NCBI GenBank assembly: GCA_963837365.1
Contig: CAWIMW010000011.1
Location: 62,001 to 126,000 of the forward strand
DNA: 64,000 nucleotides
Direction of reading: 5' to 3'
From: CAWBXL01 sp963837365
GTDB taxonomy: Bacteria > Acidobacteriota > Terriglobia > Terriglobales > Acidobacteriaceae
The translations under genes were made by a program, and so were the position numbers. The notes under the pieces are model-generated. The model was not told the origin of the DNA and did no database searches. It saw nothing but the letters and a program-made list of their open reading frames with translations. Shown here piece by piece: positions 1-9,455 of the stretch. Numbering within the stretch: the first letter of the stretch is position 1; every line of letters starts with the position of its first letter.

Positions 1-2
1 GT

Positions 3-78
3 GGGGCTATAGCTCAGCTGGGAGAGCGCATCGTTCGCAACGATGAGGTCGTCGGTTCGATCCCGACTAGCTCCACCA
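3..78 (+). tRNA. tRNA-Ala (anticodon CGC)
   Basis: The sequence folds into a full cloverleaf. The acceptor stem GGGGCTA pairs with TAGCTCC with one G-U pair. The D arm is GCTC/GAGC, and the anticodon stem CATCG/CGATG closes the loop TTCGCAA, giving anticodon CGC, which reads GCG (Ala). The T arm contains GGTTCGATCC. An A discriminator is followed by an encoded CCA end. Confidence 0.97.
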
Positions 79-121
79 AATTCCGGCTCAATGTTTGCAA
101 TCGCTTCGGTGCGGCTGCGTC

Positions 122-3100
122 CTACCGCCGAGCTTGCGGTACGAAAGAGAAATTTGACAGCTCAACTTCGTCACTCCCAGGCAGTAAAAACCCAAATTGG
201 CCTTCTGTGAAACTGCTTGTTTTTCCCTGGTATAAGGTGGGCTTAGCTGCCGATTTGTCCCAGTTGTCTAAAACGTGCCAGGTATTGTCTTGCAGACTGT
301 AACGCTGCAAAAGGGCAGTGGGAGAAACCTGAATATTTAGATTCACGAACTGAGCACTACTCGGGATACTGTGCCGGTTGCGCTGTACCGGTTGTTTGTT
401 CCCATCGACTACTTCGGTGCGATACAAATATTTATTGTCGAGTTCGTAGAGTACATAATTCTTATCATCCACAAAATTGACAACCCATCTAAGGCGTTGC
501 GCACTGGAAAAAATATGCCCGTGCGGTATCTTGACCGTGAACATAACCGTCCCCGAGAGATGTTGCGCCTTGTAGAGAACGAACCCTCCACCTTTGCATA
601 GGAACCACTGGTCTTGTTGGGTCCACTTTCCCGTCCATTGCTCCATGGCGTTTGAGTTGGAGGAGGTTCTCAGATCAAACGGCCGGGTTTCTCCGGCGGT
701 GACGGTTACCGTCTGCGTGGTTTCGCTGCCATTCGGGTTGCGCACGATTACCGCATAGGTCCCTTCATCGAGGGAAATTTTGCCTGATGCGGTCAAATGC
801 CCGACCGACTGGTTACCTCGCATCACCGTGACCGCCATGTTGGCGCCAAGGGTGATATCTAGAGAGGCCTGCGCACGCTTGAAGGAAATGTCTGCATCAG
901 AAAATTTTTGTGTCTCACCGGCCGAGAACTTTCTTGAGATGCGAACTGGCGGGACCCCTGCCTGGGTAAACTGCAACAGGTGGTCGCCCGGAGCGATTCC
1001 CGTGTGGGAGAACATCCCGTTAGGACTGACCGTTCCAATCGGCGTACCATCCAGCGAAACCTGCACTCCCGCCGGCACGCGCTCCAGTTCGAGTGCCGCG
1101 AATTGCGGAATTTGGACAAGAGTAAATTGGACTTTGGCTTCCTGTCCTTTCACGATCTCGATCGTTTGCGCATCCGTTGCCTTGAATCCGTCTTTCACCA
1201 CCCGAACCTTATGAGAGGTCGTGGTCAGGTTCGGAATACGCAATTGGCCATGCTCGCTGTGCTGCTTTAACAGTTTGTTGTCGAGATATACTTCCGCGTC
1301 GTCCTCGCCGGTTAGCACCAGCATGCTGCCCACTGCGCGATCGGAGTAAACAATTGCGTCCAGGGCCGGGCCTTGGCCGATTTCAAAAGACATCTTTCTC
1401 AGGTCGCGTCCTTGCCCCAGGGCCAACTCATGCACGCCGGGTTGAAGGTCGTTGATGTCCAAACTGCCTGCGGTCAGTTGTCCATAGGACTTTCCATCTA
1501 CCGCGATGTCCGCCTCACCCAGACTGCTGACGATGCGGACCGCGCCCGGCTTGCTGCTCACCAGGACGGCTTGCATCTGGTGGGTTTCTGGCGCAGACGG
1601 AATTACCGGCATAGAGTTAGAAGCGATTTGGAACGTGATGCTGGCACTTTCTTTGGCCGGCTTGGGAGTAGCAATTTTCAATACGTGCTGGCCGTTCACC
1701 AAATTGGATAAGGTGAGGCTGCCGCTCTCCAGGGTGCCGGCAGAATTGTCGTCCAGCGATACTGCTCCGTTCGCCAGATCGGGCGTGGTTATCCGCACAT
1801 CCTGGGTTACAGGCTGCAATGCGACAGGCATGTCTAAGGTTTGACCGGCTTGCACCGAGATGTGCTTGGTGACGGTTTCGTATCCTGGCAGGGAGACTGC
1901 GACATCGTATTCGCCGGGTTCCAGGGCAAGTCCCTGAGCATACGGGCCACTCTCTTTATTGTTGATTCTTACGGTTGCCCCACCCGGCGTCGTGTGGATT
2001 TGGACCGTGCCGGTGGCCGGGGGTAACACCACATGTTTTGGCCAGAAAAGCCAGGCCGCAAATGCCAGTACTAATATTCCAATGGTTCCAGCGGCATAGT
2101 ACATCTTGGGCGGGGCCAGCAACTTCGCCACCATTTCGCTGAGCTGCTGGCCGAAGCCCGGCCCGGAAGGTTTGGCGGTTTGCTTTTTGGGCTTGGGGGT
2201 AGGCGCGTTTCCACCCCGTGCTCTCACGATGCGCTGTACTTCGCGCGCGACCGATTGCACGTCCGCTTCTGCGGGGTAACGTTCGGCAACTACGCGGCTA
2301 CGCTCCCAGATCGTCTGCAACTCGCCACTTTTTGCGTCGCCCGCTTTTTGTTGAAGGGTCTTAAGCTCGTCGAGATCGCTGAGGCGCGCCTGTTTTTGTT
2401 GGGTCTGGCGCAATTCTTTGGTGAGCGTCTCGTGAATTCCGGTAAGCCTGCCTTCTGACGGATACACCGCCAACCCCCGGTCGACTTCCGCCGCGGCTGC
2501 CTTGATGTCACCTTCGGTTTGCAGTCTTCGCGCCTGGGAAACGCACTGTTCGACGAATGCATCACGTTTGCGGTCAAAGGCCAAAGCCCGCAAACTTTTC
2601 GCCTCGGGATGGTTGGGGTCCAACTCCAGTGCTTCCTGGGCCAGAGTTTCCGAAGCTTCCAGGTCTGTGTTATGCAGAGTGCGGGCGCGCTCGACCAGTA
2701 CATCCCGCAAGGTGGTACGAATCTCGGGACTGCGATCATCTAGCTTGTAGGACTGGCGGAGCAGTTGCAGCCCCTGATCGAACTCTCCGCTCTGGTACAG
2801 GTCCTGGCCTTCGGTTAGAAAGTGCTGCGCTTCGCGGGCGCGCTCGAAACTCCGCTGCGCCAGTTTCTGTACCTCAAGCAGTTCCGCGTCGTTGGGGAAT
2901 TCGGCCTGCGCTTTCTGCACCAGGTCGAGAGCACGCGTGTACTCGCCGATTCCAAGTTGACGATCAATCTGCTCAACCCACCCTGCCTTTGCGGTATCGC
3001 GGGCCTGCTGTTCCCGGCGCTTTTCCAGACGTTCAACCTCATACTGGAGGCCGGGATAGGGACTGTAGATCGTCCGCAAAATTTCCATGTCCGCCAGCGC

Positions 3101-4984
3101 TTCATTGATCTGGCCGCGCTCTTCGTGCGATCTTGCCCGCACAACGATAGAGCTCACCAGGTCGCGCTTATCGCTGACCAGCTTCAACGACTTTTCGAAG
3201 TGCGGTTCCTTGGGATACTCGGCGAGAGCTTCCCGCAGCAGGTTGACCTTGGCATCCAGATCCAGCTCCGCTTCAAGGCGCTTGTCCACGTCGGCGATGA
3301 ACGATGAGAGTTGCTGCCGTTGCTGCTCAACGATATCGAACTTGAGCGCCTGAAAAAGTGCCTGGCCGGGGTAGCGGGAAAGAATGTCATCGCAAACCTT
3401 GAGCGCTTTGGGGAATTCACGTTCGGCCAGATGCCTGCGGGCTTCTGCGTACCCGTTGTTGATGTTGTCATGCTCGGAACGGACCTTGTTGTAAAAGCTC
3501 TGGTAGGTCCCGCTCAGTTCCGGCGAGGCGGTGTCGGGCGCTTTGCGGTCCAGGTCCAATACCAGATTCATTTGGCTCAGGGCCACGCTGACGTCGCCGT
3601 TTTTCCAGGCGTTGAGCGCGTTCTGATAAATGTCAGATTTTTGCCGGCGAAGCTTTAGATATTGTTCTTCTTCGCTCTCGATGTCGGCCATCAGCCGGGT
3701 GGCTCGAGTTTCCTTCGGGCGCAATTGCAGCACATTTTGCAGCGCCTGGCGCGCGGGACCATAGGCGTGGTTCTCAACATGCTGGCTGGCCAGCTTGAAC
3801 CACTTTTCAATCTGTTTTTCGCTGCGGCGTTCGTCAATTTTGGCTTTGAGGCCCAGCGCCGCCATGTGATTGGGGTCCAGTTGCAGAATTTCCTGGATTT
3901 TCTGCAAAGCCAGCGGGTCTTCGTCTTCCTCAAACCGGGCGCGGGCGCTTTCCAGAAGCTGGGAAATGGTCCGCTGGCGCACCACCTGGTCAATCTGGGT
4001 GCGCAATATGGTGAGCTGCGGATCAATATTGCCTTCCGCTTCCAGTTCGGTAACGATCTCGCCGGCAAACTGGTAGTCGCCGCCTTCAAACGCTTTGTTG
4101 GCGCGCTCAATGCGCGGCTGGATTCGCGCCGGGTCGAACATTTCAATCGGCTGGTTGCGCAATGCCTTGCGCAGGGTCTCGCCAAACTCACGGGCATTGT
4201 CAAAGCGGTTCCAGGGTTGCTTGGCCATCGCCTTGTGCACGACCCGGCTGATGACTTGGCTTACGGCTGGATTGATTTCTGAGGCGGGTGGAGGAATGGT
4301 TTTGAGGATCGCATTCACCACCTCTTCCTCGGTCGTGCCGCGGAACGGCTGCCGCCGGGTGAGTGCCTCGTAGCAGACCACGCCTAAAGAAAAGATGTCG
4401 GACTGCGGAGACACCGGCTTGTACAGGACTTGCTCCGGGGCCATGTACAGCAAGGTCCCTTTCTGAAAACCGCTGGAACGAGAGTGTGAATCCACAGTGT
4501 GGGCGACGCCGAAGTCGATGATCTTTACCGAGTCATCCTCCATTACAAAAATGTTGCTCGGTTTCAAATCGCGGTGAATCAGTCCGCTCTCGTGTGCGGT
4601 GTAAAGCCCGCGGCAAGTTTGCGCAATGATGTCCACGACTCGTTCGACGGTCAGCCGGTGGCTGTCATTGCGGATCAACTCATCCAGGGTCCGCCCCGGC
4701 AGCAGGGGCATGACAAAGAATGGTTTCTTGTGCCCGGTTTCGTCCTGGAACTCTCCGATGTCGAAAATTTCAATGATGTTGGGGTGCGCCATGGACTTCA
4801 ACACCTCGCACTCCTTGTAGAAAAGCTGGAGGGAAGTCTTGTCCGGGAATTCCAACAGGGTTTTCAGGGCAACGTCGCGGTTCATCGGCGGGGGGTCGTA
4901 GCAGCGATACACAATCCCCATGCCGCCCTCGCCGAGCTTGGTTTTGATCTCGTAGCGGTTTTTGATTTTCTTAACAGCTGCCAT
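122..4984 (-). CDS. Large transmembrane Ser/Thr protein kinase with TPR-like, PEGA and C-terminal LamG/DUF1080-like domains
   Basis: The 1620-residue protein starts with a complete Hanks-type kinase domain (about residues 10-280). The glycine loop GEGGMG is at 18-23, the ATP lysine of VALK at 41, HRDLKPSN at 137-144, DFG at 157-159, then APEQ. Residues ~290-930 are helical TPR/coiled-coil-like repeats rich in E, R, L and A. A single membrane helix lies near 960-982, so the last ~640 residues should be outside the cytoplasm. They contain several PEGA-type beta repeats ('TTPGGATVRINN', 'VPAGVQVSLDG') and end in a ~180-residue jelly-roll-like domain resembling DUF1080/LamG. It ends a leftward FHA-VWA-kinase gene set. 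By analogy with PpkA/Fha control of type VI secretion, and because FHA proteins and T6SS genes adjoin, it probably phosphorylates T6SS or ubiquitin-system partners; that role is inference. All catalytic residues are present. Confidence 0.93.
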   Translation of the reverse strand: MAAVKKIKNRYEIKTKLGEGGMGIVYRCYDPPPMNRDVALKTLLEFPDKTSLQLFYKECEVLKSMAHPNIIEIFDIGEFQDETGHKKPFFVMPLLPGRTLDELIRNDSHRLTVERVVDIIAQTCRGLYTAHESGLIHRDLKPSNIFVMEDDSVKIIDFGVAHTVDSHSRSSGFQKGTLLYMAPEQVLYKPVSPQSDIFSLGVVCYEALTRRQPFRGTTEEEVVNAILKTIPPPASEINPAVSQVISRVVHKAMAKQPWNRFDNAREFGETLRKALRNQPIEMFDPARIQPRIERANKAFEGGDYQFAGEIVTELEAEGNIDPQLTILRTQIDQVVRQRTISQLLESARARFEEDEDPLALQKIQEILQLDPNHMAALGLKAKIDERRSEKQIEKWFKLASQHVENHAYGPARQALQNVLQLRPKETRATRLMADIESEEEQYLKLRRQKSDIYQNALNAWKNGDVSVALSQMNLVLDLDRKAPDTASPELSGTYQSFYNKVRSEHDNINNGYAEARRHLAEREFPKALKVCDDILSRYPGQALFQALKFDIVEQQRQQLSSFIADVDKRLEAELDLDAKVNLLREALAEYPKEPHFEKSLKLVSDKRDLVSSIVVRARSHEERGQINEALADMEILRTIYSPYPGLQYEVERLEKRREQQARDTAKAGWVEQIDRQLGIGEYTRALDLVQKAQAEFPNDAELLEVQKLAQRSFERAREAQHFLTEGQDLYQSGEFDQGLQLLRQSYKLDDRSPEIRTTLRDVLVERARTLHNTDLEASETLAQEALELDPNHPEAKSLRALAFDRKRDAFVEQCVSQARRLQTEGDIKAAAAEVDRGLAVYPSEGRLTGIHETLTKELRQTQQKQARLSDLDELKTLQQKAGDAKSGELQTIWERSRVVAERYPAEADVQSVAREVQRIVRARGGNAPTPKPKKQTAKPSGPGFGQQLSEMVAKLLAPPKMYYAAGTIGILVLAFAAWLFWPKHVVLPPATGTVQIHTTPGGATVRINNKESGPYAQGLALEPGEYDVAVSLPGYETVTKHISVQAGQTLDMPVALQPVTQDVRITTPDLANGAVSLDDNSAGTLESGSLTLSNLVNGQHVLKIATPKPAKESASITFQIASNSMPVIPSAPETHQMQAVLVSSKPGAVRIVSSLGEADIAVDGKSYGQLTAGSLDINDLQPGVHELALGQGRDLRKMSFEIGQGPALDAIVYSDRAVGSMLVLTGEDDAEVYLDNKLLKQHSEHGQLRIPNLTTTSHKVRVVKDGFKATDAQTIEIVKGQEAKVQFTLVQIPQFAALELERVPAGVQVSLDGTPIGTVSPNGMFSHTGIAPGDHLLQFTQAGVPPVRISRKFSAGETQKFSDADISFKRAQASLDITLGANMAVTVMRGNQSVGHLTASGKISLDEGTYAVIVRNPNGSETTQTVTVTAGETRPFDLRTSSNSNAMEQWTGKWTQQDQWFLCKGGGFVLYKAQHLSGTVMFTVKIPHGHIFSSAQRLRWVVNFVDDKNYVLYELDNKYLYRTEVVDGNKQPVQRNRHSIPSSAQFVNLNIQVSPTALLQRYSLQDNTWHVLDNWDKSAAKPTLYQGKTSSFTEGQFGFLLPGSDEVELSNFSFVPQARR

Positions 4985-5069
4985 GCTTAATCCAACATTT
5001 CCAGGGGAGGATTGCGAATTTTGTTAAGTACCGGACGCTTGGCGCCCACGATTTCCCATTTGCTCATTC

Positions 5070-6557
5070 CTAATAGTCGCGATCACCCGGCGGACGTTTC
5101 TGCAAACGGCTCTTGGAAAAATCCAAATCAGGCCGAATTACGGTGCGATCTGAGGGCGCGCGTGGCGCCTGCGGGCCTCCACCTTTCCGCGTTTGAAATC
5201 CGGGAGGCGCCTGATGGGAGCGGCCCCGCTCTTCGTCGGGCGCTCGGCGGGCACGCGACATGCTTGCCCAACGCATGCCACCGCTGTCACCCCTGGTGGG
5301 AAATGTGCCGATGTACTGCTCGGGCCACACCAGCCTCGGCACCCAGAACCAGAGAATCAACAACGTTGTCCCCAGTCCAATAAATACCAGGACCGGCCGC
5401 AAGGTGGAGAGCAAGCTGGTGGAAGCAGGGACAACCGGTAGCGCCGCCTTCAGTTCCGCCGTCTCACACTTGCCGTCGAACGTGGGAATCCCCATTTGCG
5501 GAGCGGCCCACGTGCGCTCTTCGCTTGCAAATTGCTTTCCTCCCGGCAGGGTCAAAATGCCTTTGACCTGAAGGGTCTTGCCCCCCAATGAAGCGCGGTC
5601 GTCCCAGGGAGAAGCAAACGTTGCAACCAGCCGATTTGTGAGCAGGGTGCGCGCGAAGGTAAACGCCTGAGTCAGCTTCTCCAGGTCGTCTGCCATATAG
5701 GATTTCGTGCTGACCGCGCGCAGGGCGGATTCGTCAATGGACTGCGGATCGCCAAAACCAACCGCAATTACCTGCACGCCCGAAGTTCGGACCGCGTTGC
5801 CTGCTTGCTGTTGCCCGGCGAAGCCATCCAGCAGGCCAAAGTCATCTCCCTTGAGGACCTCATTTTTCCCATCGGTCATGACTACCAGGAGCGACTCGGG
5901 CGCGCTCGCGCTAGAAGCTGACGCGGTCGCAGTCTGGTCCGCCAGAACTTGCAGGCCATCCACAACCGCTGAATATAGAGCCGTGTTGTTCGTGAGGCCG
6001 GGTGCGGGCAAGGCCTCGATCTGTTCCAGGGCTTGGGCGCTAGTGGTGGCGAATTGTGCGGAACGGATTCGCGACTCCACATCGTGGCTTTCGAAAGGAA
6101 CGATGGCGATGCGGTCCACCGAGCTATCGAATCCCTGCAAGAACTGCGTCAGGGCCGCCTTGGCGGTTTCAAAGCGGGTAAGGCCGGTGGGCAACTTGTG
6201 ATTCATGCTGCCGCTGATGTCCACCAGGATCAGGGCAATGCGGCCGCGGACTGTTTGCTTATCGCGGCTTTGAGAAACTGCATAGAAAGGATCGATTTCC
6301 TGATTGTCGAGATAAACCTTCAACTTCCCGCGCAAATCTTTATTGGGAGGGAGATCAACATTGAGCGGAGCGCCTTGCGCATCCACCACATTGAATTTCA
6401 CGCGGAAGCAAGGCTTGGGAGTCGAAGGATCGCAGTTCACCAGCCTGACCTTGTCGGCGAAATCGAGATGGCCGGACTGCGCCGTGGCCGCGCCCCAGGC
6501 AAGGCATATCCCCAGAAGAGGGAGCAACATTCTCGCCGATGCGATGAACTTGCGCAT
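5070..6557 (-). CDS. Secreted, C-terminally membrane-anchored von Willebrand factor A (VWA) domain protein
   Basis: The protein has about 495 residues. The ATG at 6557 places an N-terminal signal peptide (MRKFIASARMLLPLLG, ending near ATA-Q) correctly; an upstream TTG at 6587 is possible but would extend past the basic start of the signal. The VWA fold follows, with an intact MIDAS motif DISGSM (~residue 114) and the expected downstream Thr and Asp loops. A membrane helix near residue 395-415 (PVLVFIGLGTTLLILWFW) leaves a ~80-residue basic, Pro-rich tail in the cytoplasm. The order signal-VWA-TM-tail fits a metal-dependent periplasmic adhesion or scaffold protein. It lies 7 nt after the FHA gene and 85 nt before the kinase gene, so the three are probably co-transcribed and may form one membrane signalling unit. 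Its binding partner cannot be read from the sequence. Confidence 0.88.
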   Translation of the reverse strand: MRKFIASARMLLPLLGICLAWGAATAQSGHLDFADKVRLVNCDPSTPKPCFRVKFNVVDAQGAPLNVDLPPNKDLRGKLKVYLDNQEIDPFYAVSQSRDKQTVRGRIALILVDISGSMNHKLPTGLTRFETAKAALTQFLQGFDSSVDRIAIVPFESHDVESRIRSAQFATTSAQALEQIEALPAPGLTNNTALYSAVVDGLQVLADQTATASASSASAPESLLVVMTDGKNEVLKGDDFGLLDGFAGQQQAGNAVRTSGVQVIAVGFGDPQSIDESALRAVSTKSYMADDLEKLTQAFTFARTLLTNRLVATFASPWDDRASLGGKTLQVKGILTLPGGKQFASEERTWAAPQMGIPTFDGKCETAELKAALPVVPASTSLLSTLRPVLVFIGLGTTLLILWFWVPRLVWPEQYIGTFPTRGDSGGMRWASMSRARRAPDEERGRSHQAPPGFQTRKGGGPQAPRAPSDRTVIRPDLDFSKSRLQKRPPGDRDY

Positions 6558-6564
6558 TCGCCTG

Positions 6565-7512
6565 CTAGCTTTCCTTTCGTGAAACAAACTTCAATGCGGT
6601 ACGCCCGACCAGGATATCGTCGGAATCCCGTAACTCCTGCGACGAAACGACCGTCTTGCCTCTGACCCGCAATTGAAATCGCGCCATCGCAGCCTGATCG
6701 CTGGCGTCGGGATGACGCGCAACAAAAAATCTTCCGCCCTTGCCGAACAAAATCGCGTGGCGCGGGGCAATGCCGGTATCCGGAATGAAGACGTCAATCT
6801 CGGGCCGATAGCGGCTGCGGCTCAGGTCCTGGCTCTGGCTGCCGACCACGTAGGAGTCACCTTGCTGGATCTCCCACTCCTTGTGGCTGCGGCCAAACTT
6901 GCTTTGCGCGCGTGCGTCTCCGCTGCTGACAAATTGAAGCAAACCGTCGCGAAGCAGGATTGGAGCCAGGGTTATTCCGAAACAGATTCCCACGCCGACC
7001 GAAACGAAACCCAGAGCCTGAGAAAGGTCCGGCACCGCAGAGCCCAATCCAACAAAGATCAGGCCACCCAACAAGCCGCCGAGCAACCCACCGGCAAAGG
7101 CGTGTGCAACCCGGGCCCGGTTCACCTGTACCCAGCGCAGCCCCAGGCCGAAACCGATGAATGATCCAGCCAGCATCCAGGCGATCAGGTGGGTCAGCAC
7201 CGGCGCGCGCTCGGACAGATTCTTTGTGATCGGAATCTGCGCCAGACCTGCCAGCAACCCCGCGACGATTCCAATCAATGTGCCGGACACCACCCAGCGG
7301 GGCATGATCCGGCTCCCAGACCAGCGGTCGGAATACGCCACCGTAAGGCCGCCAATGAAAGCGCCTAGGATAGTGGCCGAGATCAAGTCGGATGCCCATG
7401 GGTTCTGCTGGTTAGCAAAGGCTGCTGTAACCAAAGCCGTCAGGACCCAGGAGAACAGGCCTGCCATCCCGCCAACTAAACACATGAAGTACAGGGTCTT
7501 ATACAGACTCAT
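6565..7512 (-). CDS. Six-TM membrane protein with C-terminal FHA domain
   Basis: About 315 residues from the ATG at 7512, which opens directly into the first hydrophobic helix (MSLYKTLYFMCLVGG). A TTG at 7566 would add 18 charged residues and overlaps the divergent promoter region. Roughly six glycine-rich membrane helices span residues 5-195. The last ~100 residues form an FHA domain with a recognisable phosphothreonine-site R-H pair (GIAPRHAILFG), though the usual S before it is replaced by P. The FHA domain should face the cytoplasm and bind phosphothreonine made by the neighbouring kinase. It is the first gene of the leftward FHA-VWA-kinase set. Fha proteins are core post-translational regulators in several T6SS types; here the membrane-embedded version could also serve as an anchor, which is inference. 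Confidence 0.85.
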   Translation of the reverse strand: MSLYKTLYFMCLVGGMAGLFSWVLTALVTAAFANQQNPWASDLISATILGAFIGGLTVAYSDRWSGSRIMPRWVVSGTLIGIVAGLLAGLAQIPITKNLSERAPVLTHLIAWMLAGSFIGFGLGLRWVQVNRARVAHAFAGGLLGGLLGGLIFVGLGSAVPDLSQALGFVSVGVGICFGITLAPILLRDGLLQFVSSGDARAQSKFGRSHKEWEIQQGDSYVVGSQSQDLSRSRYRPEIDVFIPDTGIAPRHAILFGKGGRFFVARHPDASDQAAMARFQLRVRGKTVVSSQELRDSDDILVGRTALKFVSRKES

Positions 7513-7576
7513 AAGGTGTTCGATTACCAAGGAGCGCAAAAACCGACAGCCCTCAATTCGGTGCAAAAGTATAGCC

Positions 7577-7582
7577 TATAAT
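7577..7582 (+). promoter_or_regulatory. Candidate -10 box (TATAAT) of the E1-RING-Ubl-E2 operon
   Basis: A perfect TATAAT lies 8 nt before the GTG at 7591. Transcription would be expected to start around 7589-7591, so the first gene may be translated from a leaderless mRNA. This fits the absence of any Shine-Dalgarno sequence. No convincing -35 hexamer is visible 17 nt upstream. Confidence 0.45.
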
Positions 7583-7590
7583 TGCAATTC

Positions 7591-8718
7591 GTGTACTCGA
7601 CCACTTCACCTGCCGACTACTCCCGGTTAGCAGGAACTCCTTTCAATTCCAAGCGTCTCCGTCAATTGACTGCCATCGTGGTCGGTGCGGGAGCGCTGGG
7701 CAACGAAGTAGCACGCATCCTGGGATTGCTGGGCACTGGCCACGTGAAAGTTGTTGACCCGGACATCGTACAGCCCTCAAACCTGCCCCGGTCGCTGTTT
7801 TTCTGGGACCGGGATGTGATTGGCCAGGGGAAAGCCGTCGCGCTTACAAAAGCTGCCGCCGCTTGGTTTTCCGATACCGACTGGGTCGCGATCGGCGCTG
7901 AAATCGCCGATGTGGGTTTCCAGAAAATCCTGGGCGCTGACCTCATATTCAGCTGCGTTGACAGCGACTTGGCCAGACTTGAAATTGCTTATATCTCCAC
8001 CAAACTTGGCATACCCGGAATGGACGCAGGTCTCGGTAGGCAAAACTTTGCACATGGGAGAGTCACCTACTTCCCTGGGAAAAGGGAAACAGCCTGCTAT
8101 GGCTGTCTACTTAGCCCGCGAAAGCGGCGGGAACTGCTGGAAATCTGGACAGCCACCCTGCGTCCCTGCACGCCAGCAACCGAAACAGGGGAAACGGAGT
8201 TGGTCAGCACCCCCACCATGGCCTCGGTTGTTGGGGCCCTGCAAGTGGAATTCGGATTGCGTAACCTGTTCCAGCAGCAGGAGAAAGTGCCCGTGACCAC
8301 GCATACGCTGGAGATTCGGCTGGATCCGGAAAAGCGGCTGACGGAGTTCACCACCGCAGTCAGTTCCGACTGCCCTTTTCACGAGCAGAACAGGGAAACG
8401 ATGCTTCCGCTGCCAAACCCGGCTTGCACGGTTAAGGAGTTTCTTGATAGTGCCGGAGCCGATCATTTGATTCTCGACTGGCCCATGTGTATGGAAGCCA
8501 AGTGCCTGTCATGCGAACACAAATGGAAACCGAAATTGCGGTTGGCAGCGTTGCGGCGCCATGGTGCCTGTCCCGCCTGCGGGTCAAAGAGCATTCTGGA
8601 AACTGAAACTGTCCGTACCATAGGACACAACTCGGCGCTGCTGAATCATCCGGTTGCAGCTTTACAATTACCTCTGGACCATCTGTACACAGTGCAGCGT
8701 CGCGCTGACAAACTATGA
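7591..8718 (+). CDS. E1-like (ThiF/MoeB-fold) ubiquitin-activating enzyme with C-terminal zinc ribbon
   Basis: About 375 residues from GTG 7591; a TTG at 7582 in the same frame overlaps a TATAAT and is less likely. Residues here are counted from 7582. The Rossmann nucleotide loop VVGAGALGNE (33-42) and the following VVDPDIVQPSNLPR (57-70) are the standard ATP/Mg site of ThiF/E1 enzymes. CYGC (172-175) matches the first zinc pair of the family. LRPCTPA (Cys196) resembles the 'PxCT' catalytic-cysteine loop of eukaryotic E1s, and the crossover helix STPTMASVVGALQ follows. After residue 300 comes an extra zinc ribbon (CLSC 308-311, CPAC 330-333). The enzyme should adenylate the C-terminus of the ubiquitin-like protein encoded two genes downstream and pass it to the E2. 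Its stop overlaps the next start (ATGA). No rhodanese or JAB domain is attached, which argues against a pure sulphur-carrier role. Confidence 0.9.
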   Translation: MYSTTSPADYSRLAGTPFNSKRLRQLTAIVVGAGALGNEVARILGLLGTGHVKVVDPDIVQPSNLPRSLFFWDRDVIGQGKAVALTKAAAAWFSDTDWVAIGAEIADVGFQKILGADLIFSCVDSDLARLEIAYISTKLGIPGMDAGLGRQNFAHGRVTYFPGKRETACYGCLLSPRKRRELLEIWTATLRPCTPATETGETELVSTPTMASVVGALQVEFGLRNLFQQQEKVPVTTHTLEIRLDPEKRLTEFTTAVSSDCPFHEQNRETMLPLPNPACTVKEFLDSAGADHLILDWPMCMEAKCLSCEHKWKPKLRLAALRRHGACPACGSKSILETETVRTIGHNSALLNHPVAALQLPLDHLYTVQRRADKL

Positions 8719-9446
8719 AAACCAAGGGATTGGCCTCAATACTGGCGTGCAGTTTCTTTCTGGTGTTGGTCCAGCTTTTGGCGGCTTTCATCAATTCCTA
8801 TGTGGGAGCAGTTTGCGGCCTGGTGCTTCCATTTTTAGCTCTGGGGCTGCTGTGGTTTTTTCAGATTGAGTTACAGCAGATTTGGGCAGCGATAGTTCTC
8901 CCTACCGCCGCCAGCGTAATTGGTATAGCCTTGGCTTTTTTCAGCCAGGCGAATGCGACGCAAATTCTCTGGCTGGCGCCCTTGCTAGCGTGTGCAGCAT
9001 CGGCCGCGATTGTAGGTGTTCAAAGGTTGCAGTCGCGGCGGTGCGGGTTATGCAATCGCAGGCTGGGCAGCGGCGTTACCTTTGCCTGCCCGCGATGCGA
9101 ACTGCTGGTTTGCGATTCGTGCTGGGTGTTCGAGCGCACGCGCTGCCAGTTGTGCGAGCAGAACCATGTCCCGATTTTTACTCCGGATGGAAGATGGTGG
9201 GACAAGCAACTTGGGCCGCGCACGCCGCACGGCCGCTGCCAGCTTTGCATGAGACCGGCGGAAGAAGCGGATTTACGCGCCTGCCGCCACTGTGGGCGTC
9301 CGCAATGCCGCGACTGCTGGGATGCCAACAACGGCCAGTGCAGCCGCTGTCAGTGGACCATGGAAGATTTACCGGAAACACTGAAGGCTTACGTTATTAC
9401 GGCAACCGCGCCTGCAAAGGATGCACGCGTACGGGCCAGGGGGTGA
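8715..9446 (+). CDS. Multi-TM protein with two tandem RING-like C8 zinc modules (candidate membrane E3)
   Basis: 243 residues. Three or four membrane helices occupy residues ~8-101. The cytoplasmic part has two cysteine modules, C110/113/125/128/133/136/144/147 and C175/178/190/193/198/201/209/212. Both have exactly the same spacing: CxxC-x11-CxxC-x4-CxxC-x7-CxxC. This is the ligand pattern of a binuclear treble-clef/RING-type domain, and the two copies look like an internal duplication. Lying between E1 and Ubl/E2 genes (ATGA overlap upstream, 9 nt downstream), it is best read as a membrane-bound E3 that brings the E2 to substrates at the membrane. The RING assignment is inferred from the Cys pattern and context; a double zinc ribbon without ligase activity is the alternative. 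Confidence 0.82.
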   Translation: MKTKGLASILACSFFLVLVQLLAAFINSYVGAVCGLVLPFLALGLLWFFQIELQQIWAAIVLPTAASVIGIALAFFSQANATQILWLAPLLACAASAAIVGVQRLQSRRCGLCNRRLGSGVTFACPRCELLVCDSCWVFERTRCQLCEQNHVPIFTPDGRWWDKQLGPRTPHGRCQLCMRPAEEADLRACRHCGRPQCRDCWDANNGQCSRCQWTMEDLPETLKAYVITATAPAKDARVRARG

Positions 9447-9455
9447 AGGAGAATC

